From NCBI RefSeq assembly GCF_051251125.1, contig NZ_JBPCZL010000002.1: a stretch of 64,000 bases of DNA, one strand, 5' to 3'. Position numbers and translations under genes: made by a program. The notes beneath the pieces are model-generated. The model made no database searches, was not told the origin of the DNA, and saw nothing but the letters and a program-made list of their open reading frames with translations. The DNA is from Carnimonas bestiolae. GTDB taxonomy: Bacteria; Pseudomonadota; Gammaproteobacteria; Pseudomonadales; Halomonadaceae. Shown one piece after another: positions 25,559 through 34,624 of the stretch. Each line of letters starts with the position of its first letter. Positions within the stretch are counted from its first letter, which is position 1.

Positions 25559-26247
25559 CAACTTCTCTTGCGACCCATTTGCTGCGCTCCGGCGCAGCAC
25601 TTTCCCTGCTGGCGCTGCTGAGCGGATGCGGCGGCGGGGCGGTGGACATGCACTACTACAACCTGCCCAGTGCCAATCAGCCGCCGCTGCAAAAGCAGAC
25701 CGCCGCGCAGTCACGCACGCCGCTGAGCGTGGCTCCGATAACGCTCTCTTCCTATCTGAGCGGGTCGGGCATCGTGTACCAAACCAGTCCGGTGGAATAC
25801 AGCGAAGCACAGCTCAACCTGTGGGCCGATGATTTGTCGGAGCAGCTGACCTCTCAGCTGCGCGATTCGCTGGATCAGCGCCTTGGCTACGCTGAGGTAC
25901 TGCCCACTGGCGCTGATACCAGCAATGCGCAGCGGGTAGCGATAAAGCTCTCGCAGTTCCAGGGGCGCTACGACGGCAAAGCAGTTATCAAGGGCCGCTA
26001 TCAGCTATACGATGCGTCGCAGCATACGCTGCTCGACAAACCGATCGATGTCAGCGTGCCGCTCAAAAAGGATGGTTATGAGGCGCTAGTGTCTGCACTA
26101 GGGGATGCGTGGCAGCAGGTTGCTCAGCAAATCGCGGTAACGCTTGACGGTCATGCCGCCGCCACGCAGCGCAAAGCCGCAGCGAGCAAGCCCATTCTGG
26201 TAGGGGAATCGCAGCTACAGAAGCCTGCGGGCAGTGAGCGCCAATAG
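25555..26247 (+). CDS. pqiC: PqiC-type lipoprotein (ABC transport auxiliary family)
   Basis: A 230-residue lipoprotein with the lipobox LLSGC (Cys near residue 24) and the family opening MHYYNLPSAN. The segment LRDSLDQRLGYAEVLP followed by alternating strands is the PqiC/YmbA fold. It should be anchored at the outer membrane and complete the PqiABC lipid pathway. It overlaps the pqiB stop (ATGA) and is followed by a terminator. Confidence 0.92.
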   Translation: MTTSLATHLLRSGAALSLLALLSGCGGGAVDMHYYNLPSANQPPLQKQTAAQSRTPLSVAPITLSSYLSGSGIVYQTSPVEYSEAQLNLWADDLSEQLTSQLRDSLDQRLGYAEVLPTGADTSNAQRVAIKLSQFQGRYDGKAVIKGRYQLYDASQHTLLDKPIDVSVPLKKDGYEALVSALGDAWQQVAQQIAVTLDGHAAATQRKAAASKPILVGESQLQKPAGSERQ

Positions 26248-26277
26248 CGTATTGGTATCGAACGCTGTCAGCTTATG

Positions 26278-26312
26278 AAAGTGCCGTGATCACGAGATCA
26301 CGGCACTTTTTT
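26278..26312 (+). terminator. Rho-independent terminator after pqiABC
   Basis: Perfect 14-base arms AAAGTGCCGTGATC (26278-26291) and its complement (26296-26309) enclose ACGA, followed by more Ts. It begins about 30 bases after the pqiC stop. Confidence 0.9.
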
Positions 26313-26500
26313 GAGTACGAACACTGCAACAGTACCTGACGGCACCGCCATTCGGGCCGGCAGTGCTTAAATTTTGCTTAATCGTCGGGAATATCTGCTG
26401 TCTCTCATTCACCAATTCTTTCCTGACGCACCTGCGTAAACCCACCTCTGGTGGGGCGCATGCCGCATTTCCTATCGCTGCCATTACGCAAGAGTGTTGC

Positions 26501-26529
26501 CTGTCATCTCTCTGACATCTATATGACAC
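26501..26529 (+). promoter_or_regulatory. Three-unit Pho box before ugpB
   Basis: CTGTCAT (26501-26507), CTGACAT (26512-26518) and ATGACAC (26523-26529) recur every 11 bases with 4-base spacers. This is the tandem PhoB repeat arrangement: the first unit is a perfect match, the second has one mismatch and the third two. It ends 65 bases before the ugpB ATG. The E. coli ugp operon is also in the Pho regulon. Confidence 0.8.
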
Positions 26530-26594
26530 GTTGTCTTCATTAAGCGTCTCTACCCTTTTTGCAGTCTTTTGTGGGACTCATTAAAGGGAACTTC

Positions 26595-27935
26595 ATGAAC
26601 GCGTTTCTGCGAAAAAGCGTGCTTTGCTCCGCGCTAGCGACAGTCGGTTTGATGGCAAGTGCTCAAGTGTTGGCCGTCACCCAAATCGAATTCTGGCACT
26701 CCATGAGTGGCGCTCTGAATGACAAGGTCGATCAGATGGCCGAAGATTTTAATCACAGCCAGAGCGAATATCGCGTCAAGCCCGTTTATCGCGGTGATTA
26801 CGCCACCTCGATGACAGGCGCGATCGCAGCCTTCCGAGCACACAAGGCACCCTCCATCGTGCAGATTTTCGAAGTGGGCACCGCCACCATGATGTCGGCC
26901 AAAGGCGCCATCGAGCCTGTGCACACGCTGATGCAGAACGCTAACGAGCCCTTCGATCCCAACAGCTACTTACCCGCTATTACGGGCTATTACTCAACGC
27001 CCGACAACGAAATGCTGTCGTTTCCGTTTAACTCATCGACACCGGTGCTTTACGCCAACCGCACCATTCTGGACAAGGCGGGCGTGAAGAAAGTCCCGGA
27101 AACATGGGAAGAGCTAGGCGATACGCTGAAGAAGGTAGTGGCCTCGGGTGCCGCCAAGTGCGGGATGACCTCGACGTGGCCATCGTGGATTCTGCTCGAA
27201 AACTTCACCGCCCGTAACGACCTGCCGCTGGCCACCAAAGCCAATGGTTTGGAAGGGGCGAGCGCCCGTTTGGCGTTTAATACCCCGCAGGTGGTCAAGC
27301 AGTTCGAGCGATTGAAGGCATGGTCGCAGGACGGACGCTTTAGCTACGGCGGACGCGCCGATCAGGCAATGACCAAGTTCTACAGCGGCCAGTGTGCGAT
27401 GGTCGCGGCCTCGTCGGCGTCGATTGCCGATATTCGCGAGAATGCCAAGGGCAACACTTTCGAAGTTGACACGCTTCCTTATTCGTCTGACGCACTTGCC
27501 GCGACTGGCCGCAAAAAGCCGCTTAATAGCATTATTGGCGGGGCTTCCCTATGGGTAATGGGGGGACAGAGCAAAGAGCAGCAGGCCGCTGCCGCAGCAT
27601 TCCTTCACTATTTGTCAGCACCGAAAGTGCAGGCCGACTGGTCAGAGTTTTCAGGCTATCTGCCGATCACGCAAAAGGCTGACAAGCTGATCAAAGCGTC
27701 AGGCTTTTACGACAAGCACCCAGGCACTGATACCGCGATCAACCAGCTGACCGGCACTAAGCCCACCGATAACTCGCGCGGTCTGCGGCTCGGCAACATG
27801 GCGCAAATTCGCGACATTATCGAAGAAGAGATGGAGCGCATTTTTAACGGCGAAAAATCTCCGAAAGAAGCCCTGGATAACGCGGTAAAACGCGGCGATG
27901 TGCTGCTCGCACGCTTCGAAAAAACCGCACGCTAG
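26595..27935 (+). CDS. ugpB: sn-glycerol-3-phosphate ABC transporter, periplasmic binding protein
   Basis: A 446-residue extracellular solute-binding protein. The signal peptide spans about residues 1-27 and ends SAQVLA. The mature part opens VTQIEFWHSMSGALNDKVDQ, and the segments FPFNSSTPVLYANRTILDKAG and IGGASLWVMGG are typical of UgpB. It captures glycerol-3-phosphate or glycerophosphodiesters in the periplasm. The ATG at 26595 has AAGGGAA upstream; an in-frame ATG at 26559 lacks a site and would bury the signal peptide. It heads ugpBAEC under a Pho box. Confidence 0.94.
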   Translation: MNAFLRKSVLCSALATVGLMASAQVLAVTQIEFWHSMSGALNDKVDQMAEDFNHSQSEYRVKPVYRGDYATSMTGAIAAFRAHKAPSIVQIFEVGTATMMSAKGAIEPVHTLMQNANEPFDPNSYLPAITGYYSTPDNEMLSFPFNSSTPVLYANRTILDKAGVKKVPETWEELGDTLKKVVASGAAKCGMTSTWPSWILLENFTARNDLPLATKANGLEGASARLAFNTPQVVKQFERLKAWSQDGRFSYGGRADQAMTKFYSGQCAMVAASSASIADIRENAKGNTFEVDTLPYSSDALAATGRKKPLNSIIGGASLWVMGGQSKEQQAAAAAFLHYLSAPKVQADWSEFSGYLPITQKADKLIKASGFYDKHPGTDTAINQLTGTKPTDNSRGLRLGNMAQIRDIIEEEMERIFNGEKSPKEALDNAVKRGDVLLARFEKTAR

Positions 27936-27953
27936 TACAGGTCTGCTGCTTTT

Positions 27954-28829
27954 ATGGCTACGTTTCAGCGCCATCGAATCACGCCATGGCTACTGCTGGC
28001 TCCCCAGCTAGCGGTAGTGGCGGTGTTTTTCTTCTGGCCGGCCGTCCAAGGCCTATACCAATCGCTGTTCGCCCAGGATGCCTTCGGGCTGGGTTCCGAG
28101 TTTGTGGGGCTGCAAAACTTCATCGATGTGCTTGAAGACAGCGAGTTCCTTAACTCCCTGCTAATCACCGTAGTGTTTACTCTAGCCGTCGCCGTGCTAT
28201 CCCTCGGGATAGCGCTGTTATTGGCGGTACAGGCCGATCGGGTCATTCGCGGCGCGCGCTTTTACCGCACGCTGCTGATATGGCCCTACGCAGTCGCACC
28301 TGCGGTGGCTGCGGTGCTGTGGAACTTCATGTTCGATCCATCGCTGGGCGTGATTAGTCACGCCCTCGAATGGCTGGGTATTCACTGGGATCATCGCGTA
28401 AATGGTCATCAAGCGCTGCTGCTGGTGATTATTGCCTGCGTATGGGTGCAGGTGAGCTACAACCTGGTGTTCTTCCTGGCCGGTTTACAGGCCATTCCTC
28501 AAAGCCTGCTGGAAGCCGCCACCATCGATGCGGCGGGGCCATGGCGACGCTTTTGGAGCGTTACCTTCCCGCTGCTTTCACCCACCGCGTTTTTCCTGCT
28601 GGTGACCAACACCACCTACGCGTTCTTTGAAACCTTCGGCGCAATCGATGCCACTACGCAAGGCGGCCCAGGCGGCTCGACGCGCACGCTCATCTACAAG
28701 ATTTTTCAGGATGGCTTCGTCGGGCTCGACTTCGGCCACAGCGCGGCGCAGTCGGTGATGCTGATGCTGGTGGTAGGGCTTTTGACGCTTATCCAATTCC
28801 GCTATATAGAACGCAAGGTGCACTACTGA
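27954..28829 (+). CDS. ugpA: Glycerol-3-phosphate ABC transporter permease UgpA
   Basis: A 291-residue inner-membrane permease with about six transmembrane helices. The first is LLLAPQLAVVAVFFFWPAVQ, and the cytoplasmic EAA loop reads SLLEAATIDAAGPWRRFWSV. The C-terminus ends YIERKVHY as in UgpA. The TGA overlaps the ugpE ATG by one base. Confidence 0.94.
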   Translation: MATFQRHRITPWLLLAPQLAVVAVFFFWPAVQGLYQSLFAQDAFGLGSEFVGLQNFIDVLEDSEFLNSLLITVVFTLAVAVLSLGIALLLAVQADRVIRGARFYRTLLIWPYAVAPAVAAVLWNFMFDPSLGVISHALEWLGIHWDHRVNGHQALLLVIIACVWVQVSYNLVFFLAGLQAIPQSLLEAATIDAAGPWRRFWSVTFPLLSPTAFFLLVTNTTYAFFETFGAIDATTQGGPGGSTRTLIYKIFQDGFVGLDFGHSAAQSVMLMLVVGLLTLIQFRYIERKVHY

Positions 28830-29674
28830 TGCGTTACAACCGTCCTTGGCTAACGCTGTTTAGCCATGCCGTGCTGATGATTGCCGTTATCCTGTTTCTG
28901 TTTCCGGTATGGATGGCACTAATGGCAGCCACCCATAGCCAAACCGATCTATATACCGAGATCGCACCACTGTGGTGGGGCAGTGAGGGATTTCACAACT
29001 TCATCGCGGTGCTGACTCAGCCCATTCCTAGCGTCGGTACCAGCGCCACCATGCTACTGACCAACTCGCTGGTAATGTCACTGGGCATATCGCTTGGCAA
29101 GATTGCGATATCGCTGCTGGCTGCTTATGCGGTGGTATTTTTCGACTTCCGCGGTAAGGCGGTGTGCTTCGCGCTGATCTTCATCACCCTGATGCTGCCG
29201 GTGGAAGTGCGCATCGTACCCACCTTTCAGGTGGTCTCGGATCTGCATCTGCTGAATACCTATCCCGGCATGATCTTGCCGCTGATTGCCAGTGCCACCG
29301 CGACCTTCCTGTTTCGCCAGTTTTTCCTCACCGTGCCACCCGAGCTTCTGGAAGCAGCGCGCGTGGATGGCGCCGGGCCCTGGGCCTTCCTGCGCGATAT
29401 TTTGCTGCCGCTGTCCAAGACCAACATCGCCGCGCTGTTTGTAATCATGTTCTTGTACGGCTGGAATCAGTACCTATGGCCGCTGCTTGTATCGACTGAC
29501 GCCGATGGCGCAACGCTGCTGGTGGTACTGAAAAAGCTGACCAACGCCGCAGATACGCTGGTGCCATGGCATTTGGTGATGGCGCTGGCCATCCTGGCGA
29601 TGCTACCGCCAGTGGCGATCATTATTGCCTTGCAGCGGTTTTTCGTTAAGGGGTTGATCGATAACGAAAAATAA
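28829..29674 (+). CDS. ugpE: Glycerol-3-phosphate ABC transporter permease UgpE
   Basis: The 281-residue partner permease of UgpA. The first helix is FSHAVLMIAVILFLFPVW, and the EAA loop is ELLEAARVDGAGPWAFLRDI. The conserved segment LFVIMFLYGWNQYLWPLLVS and the end FFVKGLIDNEK match UgpE. It is translationally coupled to ugpA. A 63-base gap separates it from ugpC. Confidence 0.94.
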   Translation: MRYNRPWLTLFSHAVLMIAVILFLFPVWMALMAATHSQTDLYTEIAPLWWGSEGFHNFIAVLTQPIPSVGTSATMLLTNSLVMSLGISLGKIAISLLAAYAVVFFDFRGKAVCFALIFITLMLPVEVRIVPTFQVVSDLHLLNTYPGMILPLIASATATFLFRQFFLTVPPELLEAARVDGAGPWAFLRDILLPLSKTNIAALFVIMFLYGWNQYLWPLLVSTDADGATLLVVLKKLTNAADTLVPWHLVMALAILAMLPPVAIIIALQRFFVKGLIDNEK

Positions 29675-29737
29675 CCTTCGCCCAACTGCTGATACCGTAT
29701 TTCGACCATCCTCTGCGACTCGACAGGAAGCGCCTTT

Positions 29738-30793
<1,056 letters not shown>

Positions 30794-30804
30794 ACCACCC
30801 TTCG

Positions 30805-30827
30805 AGGCGGGCAAGATGTGCTCGCCT
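30805..30827 (+). terminator. Weak hairpin after ugpC
   Basis: AGGCGGGCA (30805-30813) and TGCTCGCCT (30819-30827) form a 9-base stem with one wobble pair, 12 bases after the stop. No T tract follows, so its terminating power is uncertain. Confidence 0.35.
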
Positions 30828-31009
30828 ACCCTGCATTGCTTAACTGAAACTTTATTCACTGCACTATTTATTTATCACGCTAATAGAAATTTGACATCGG
30901 CAAATTATCGTATAGCGTCGAATACCACCCTCAAAACAGTATGTTATAGCATACTTATAAATCCTCTCAGGTTTCGTTCCTTTTTCCTTCCCGCCTTCGT
31001 TAAACTTAT

Positions 31010-31028
31010 TTAAATGATAATAATTGCT
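31010..31028. promoter_or_regulatory. Fur-box-like site upstream of the Sbn-like cassette
   Basis: TTAAATGATAATAATTGCT matches the 19-base Fur consensus (GATAATGATAATCATTATC) at 12 positions, with an unbroken central run AATGATAAT. It is the only such site I noticed near the cassette and lies 164 bases before the preferred start, in an AT-rich spacer (30840-31060). The spacer also holds a palindrome GTATG-TTATAG-CATAC near 30940. Iron control would fit a metallophore role, but the right half of the box is weak. Confidence 0.4.
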
Positions 31029-31191
31029 TATTGCGTCATAACATGACCGGTTGCCCTGAGAAGCGGCCAGCGCCACGCCGCTAGCACCATGGATGGTGCC
31101 CTAATCCTGCGGTTATCGCGCCGGAACATCGTTATTGCCTTCTCTCGGCAGCCGCTTACCCTCCCCGATTCTCGGTAAATACGGTCTGTCT

Positions 31192-32199
31192 ATGAGCAAA
31201 TCTTATCTTTGTACTCCCGCCTTGCGTATTTTGAGCCGTTCCGACCTTGCTGACATTACGTTGCCGCCGTCAGAAGTTATTGCGCGCGTTGAAGATGCTT
31301 ATCTCGCCTATGCTCAGCAACTATCTCGATGCCCTACCAAACTGATGATGCCCATCCCTCGAACAGAGAGCGACGCCGTTGCTTACTCGATGCTGGGCTA
31401 TGACGGCACCTTGCAACAGGTAGGTTTCAAAACCTCCTACCGTCAAGGCAACGACAGCGCCGAGAAGTACTACACCACCCTCACCCTGTATGACGACGCA
31501 CGCGGCCTGCCCTTTGCACTTATGGACGGCCACCGGATCGGCAGCCTGCGCACGCCGGCAACCTCCGCCATTATTGCCAAGCATTGCGCCCATTCCAAAG
31601 CGCGTTCGGTGCTGATGGTCGGTACTGGCGCGCAGGGGCTGCACACCCTGCCGTATATCATCGATGTGCTGCCCCAGCTCGAAGAAACGTGCTTCTTCGG
31701 CACTCATCCCGACGGCATCAAGGCGATGCACGACACCTTCTCCTATTACTGCCCTGATCGCACGCTGCAGCAGGTCGATGATTTGAAGGCCGCGATTGCC
31801 GAGGCAGATATCGTGATAGCCGCTTCGGGCCGTGCGGCACACCCGAAAATCCAGACCGCCTGGATGAAGCCGGGAGGACTGCTGATTTCGGTTTCCAGCA
31901 AAGGGGTCGAAGCCGGCGCGCTGCGTCAGGCCGATTACGTGGTGGCCACCAATACGCAGCAGATGGGCGTTACCGGACACCGGCTGGCGCAAGGACCCAA
32001 TGGTGAACCCGGCGAGGCGAAGGTAAATGCCGAACTACCCGAGATCGTGGCCGGCAAGGCCGCAGGGCGAACCAGCGACGATCAGCGCATCTTTGCGTTC
32101 TCAAGCGGCATGGTAATTACCGATATTCCGGTCGGGCACGCGCTTGCCAACCGCGCTATCGCTGCCGGCCGTGGCGAGAGGATCACACTATGGCAGTAG
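31192..32199 (+). CDS. SbnB-like N-((2S)-2-amino-2-carboxyethyl)-L-glutamate dehydrogenase (ornithine cyclodeaminase/mu-crystallin family)
   Basis: About 335 residues. The Rossmann motif VGTGAQGLHTLPYI (144 onward) and the substrate segment GFKTSYRQGNDSAEKYYTTLTL with R120-T121 in RIGSLRTPATSAI identify the ornithine cyclodeaminase/mu-crystallin family. The neighbour is an SbnA-like synthase, so the SbnB role is the best inference: NAD-dependent oxidation of the SbnA product to release L-2,3-diaminopropionate and 2-oxoglutarate. I chose the ATG at 31192, where the family similarity begins; an ATG at 31135 adds 19 atypical residues. Its stop overlaps the next gene by 10 bases. An ornithine cyclodeaminase or opine-type activity cannot be excluded. 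Confidence 0.75.
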   Translation: MSKSYLCTPALRILSRSDLADITLPPSEVIARVEDAYLAYAQQLSRCPTKLMMPIPRTESDAVAYSMLGYDGTLQQVGFKTSYRQGNDSAEKYYTTLTLYDDARGLPFALMDGHRIGSLRTPATSAIIAKHCAHSKARSVLMVGTGAQGLHTLPYIIDVLPQLEETCFFGTHPDGIKAMHDTFSYYCPDRTLQQVDDLKAAIAEADIVIAASGRAAHPKIQTAWMKPGGLLISVSSKGVEAGALRQADYVVATNTQQMGVTGHRLAQGPNGEPGEAKVNAELPEIVAGKAAGRTSDDQRIFAFSSGMVITDIPVGHALANRAIAAGRGERITLWQ

Positions 32200-33539
32200 C
32201 AGAGAAACACCCTCATCTGCCCGCCATTGAGCGCGACTGGGCCGTTCGTTTGCGCGCCAATAGTGCGCTGATGCGGCAGATTCACGCTGCCGTGAACGGC
32301 CCCTTCCACCTCGTACATCCCGCCACCTTCGCCAGCAATCTATGCGCCTTCCAGCGTGTGCTGACAGAGCAGCGAGTAAACGGCGATGTTTATTACGGCA
32401 AGAAGGCTAACAAAGCCAGCTGTTGGCTCAGCGAAGTGGCGCGCATGGAGGGCTGCGTCGATGTCGCCAGTGTGCCCGAGTTTGTTCATAGCCTCGCCAA
32501 TGGCATTCGCGGCGATCAGATTGGCATTACTGGCGCTGCTAAAAGCGAGCGGCTGCTATGGCTGGCGGCGCGTCACGGCGCGTTGGTGGCCATCGATGCG
32601 CTCGACGAGCTGGAACGGGCTATCCGCATTGCCGCGGATGGCGAACGCATCAATATCTTGCTGCGGGTGCTACCGCCCAAGGCACCCAATAGTCGCTTTG
32701 GTCTCAATCAGCAGGAACTGGAGCACGCGCTGAAACGCTGTCTCGAGGCCTGTGAGCTGGTGGCAATGAAGGGCTTTTCGTTTCACTTGGATGGCTACGC
32801 CGTCGCTCCTCGCGCGGCCCTTGCGCACCAACTGATCGACACCATCGACGCCGCTCGGGTGCTGGGGCTAACCGCCAATACGCTATCGATAGGCGGAGGC
32901 TTTGCGTGTGCCTACGTTACGGAAGACGACTGGCAACGCTTCAATGCCGCTTACTCGCCCGAGCTGTTTCATGCCGACAAGCAGTTCGCAGGCTTCTATC
33001 CCTACTATCAGGCACCTACCGGGGCAGCCATGCTGCGCGAAATTCTCATGACGCCAGGCCCCGAGCAGACCACTCTTGCTGCTCGTCTTAATCAGCACCG
33101 TATCCGACTGCTGCTTGAGCCCGGCAGAGCGCTGCTCGATGGCGCAGGCATGAGCGTCTTTCCGGTGCAGGGCTACAAGCACCACCACGGCTGCGATCAC
33201 GGCATCGTGACGGTTAACGGATTAAGCATGAGCCTGTCAGAGCAGTGGAAGAACAGCGAATTCCTGCCCGATCCGTTGCTGCTGCAATGCGGTGCCGAGC
33301 GCGATCAGATACCCACGCGCGCCGCCATTGGCGGAGCCAGCTGCATGGAATACGACGTCTTGAGCTGGCGCAAGATTCCCTTCGCCGCACCGCCTCGCCA
33401 TGGTGACCTGATCCTGTACCCCAACACCGCGGGTTATCAAATGGACAAGAACGAAAGCGAATTTCATCAATTACCGCTACCGCCCAAAGTCGTGGTTCGT
33501 GAACGTGAGGGCGATACGCTATGGAGCCTCGATCAATGA
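32190..33539 (+). CDS. Y4yA-like type III-fold PLP-dependent decarboxylase
   Basis: A 449-residue alanine-racemase-fold PLP enzyme related to diaminopimelate/ornithine decarboxylases. Visible residues: PLP lysine K72 in YYGKKANK, HLDGY at 199-203 where relatives have a conserved His loop, the glycine loop SIGGGF at 233-238, EPGR at 310-313 for the phosphate, catalytic Cys385 in GGASCMEYDVL, and Y416 in PNTAGYQMD. The C-terminal pattern, with NTAGYQMDKNESEFHQLPLP, recalls the uncharacterised Y4yA subfamily. In staphyloferrin B synthesis an enzyme of this fold (SbnH) decarboxylates a diaminopropionate conjugate; a similar step here is plausible but not shown. It overlaps both neighbours (10 and 4 bases). 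Confidence 0.75.
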   Translation: MAVAEKHPHLPAIERDWAVRLRANSALMRQIHAAVNGPFHLVHPATFASNLCAFQRVLTEQRVNGDVYYGKKANKASCWLSEVARMEGCVDVASVPEFVHSLANGIRGDQIGITGAAKSERLLWLAARHGALVAIDALDELERAIRIAADGERINILLRVLPPKAPNSRFGLNQQELEHALKRCLEACELVAMKGFSFHLDGYAVAPRAALAHQLIDTIDAARVLGLTANTLSIGGGFACAYVTEDDWQRFNAAYSPELFHADKQFAGFYPYYQAPTGAAMLREILMTPGPEQTTLAARLNQHRIRLLLEPGRALLDGAGMSVFPVQGYKHHHGCDHGIVTVNGLSMSLSEQWKNSEFLPDPLLLQCGAERDQIPTRAAIGGASCMEYDVLSWRKIPFAAPPRHGDLILYPNTAGYQMDKNESEFHQLPLPPKVVVREREGDTLWSLDQ

Positions 33540-34624
33540 ATACCGTTACCGATCTCCCCAGCCTTGCCAACCGCCGAGCCATCTGCACCAGCTGCCACCA
33601 ACTGATTGGCGGCACACCGCTATTACAGCTCGCCACTACCGGCGCTGGCAGCCGCTTGCTGCTCAAGCTGGAGCTGTGCAATCCCACCGGTTCCTGCAAA
33701 GTGCGCATGGCGCGCGAAATGGTGCTGGCGGCTGAACGCGAAGGCAAACTGAAGCCGGGCGGCCACATTGTCGAGCCCACCTCGGGTAATACCGGGACCG
33801 GCCTGGCGATGGTCGCAATCGAGCGCGGTTATCACTTCACCGCCATCGTTGATCACCATGCATCGAAGGATAAGCTGCGGGCGATGAAGGCGTTGGGAGC
33901 AACGCTGGTCTATGCAGAAGGCAGCGGCACCGGTCCCAGCACCGTCGAGCGACGTCGCATGGCCGCCGAAATTGCGGCCAATACCGGCGCTTACTGGCCT
34001 GACCAGCACCACAACCCAAACAACAACCTCGGCTACCGCGCGCTGGCGCAGGAGTTGATTGACGATTTGGGCAGCGGCATCGACTACATTGTTGGTGCGG
34101 TGGGTACCGGCGGCACCCTGTGCGGAACGGTGGCGGCGTTGCGTCAGCGCCGCTGCAACGTGACCAGCATCGGTGTGGAGCCGCGCGGTTCGATTCTATT
34201 TGGCGGCCCTGCGGGGGCCTATTGGCAGACCGGCGCAGGTGCCCCCGGCGGCTTCGAGGTCGGCCCCAACGTGCAGCTAAAACTGATTGATGAGCAGCTC
34301 AAGGTCGATGATATCGATGCATTTTCCACCGCCCGTGTGATTGCACGACGCATCGGTATTCTGATGGGAGGCACCACCGGCGCCGCCATTCACGCCGCGC
34401 TACAGCGTTTCACGACTATCGAAGCGGGCAGCACCATGGTGGTGCTGGCGTGTGATGCCGGCGAAAAATACCTCGACACTGTCTACGATGATGATTGGCT
34501 GCGCGAACGCCATTTGCTCAGCGATGTGGTGCATCAGCGCATTCAGCGACAATTGGACGATCTGGCGGCATCGGTCAGCATTGGCGCGGCCGATTCAACA
34601 ACGGTAACGGAGCACGCCTCGTGA
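33536..34624 (+). CDS. SbnA-like PLP-dependent synthase (cysteine synthase family)
   Basis: About 362 residues of the fold-type II (beta-substituting) PLP family. PLP lysine K55 lies in PTGSCKVRMA, the substrate loop is TSGNTG at 82-87, and the phosphate loop is VGTGGTLCG. The distal segments GSILFGGPAGAYW and YLDTVYDDDWL resemble SbnA more than CysK/CysM. SbnA joins O-phosphoserine and glutamate to make the precursor that SbnB oxidises to diaminopropionate. Relatives have Asp after the lysine (GS-KDR), while this protein has Val, a notable change in the active-site loop. The ATG at 33536 overlaps the previous stop (ATGA); an in-frame ATG at 33521 is possible. Confidence 0.75.
   Translation: MNTVTDLPSLANRRAICTSCHQLIGGTPLLQLATTGAGSRLLLKLELCNPTGSCKVRMAREMVLAAEREGKLKPGGHIVEPTSGNTGTGLAMVAIERGYHFTAIVDHHASKDKLRAMKALGATLVYAEGSGTGPSTVERRRMAAEIAANTGAYWPDQHHNPNNNLGYRALAQELIDDLGSGIDYIVGAVGTGGTLCGTVAALRQRRCNVTSIGVEPRGSILFGGPAGAYWQTGAGAPGGFEVGPNVQLKLIDEQLKVDDIDAFSTARVIARRIGILMGGTTGAAIHAALQRFTTIEAGSTMVVLACDAGEKYLDTVYDDDWLRERHLLSDVVHQRIQRQLDDLAASVSIGAADSTTVTEHAS

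Noticed and set aside
34495..34620. N-terminal extension of the MATE transporter
   Set aside because: These 42 codons lie entirely within the SbnA-like gene. The GTG at 34621, overlapping its stop, gives the normal MATE N-terminus.
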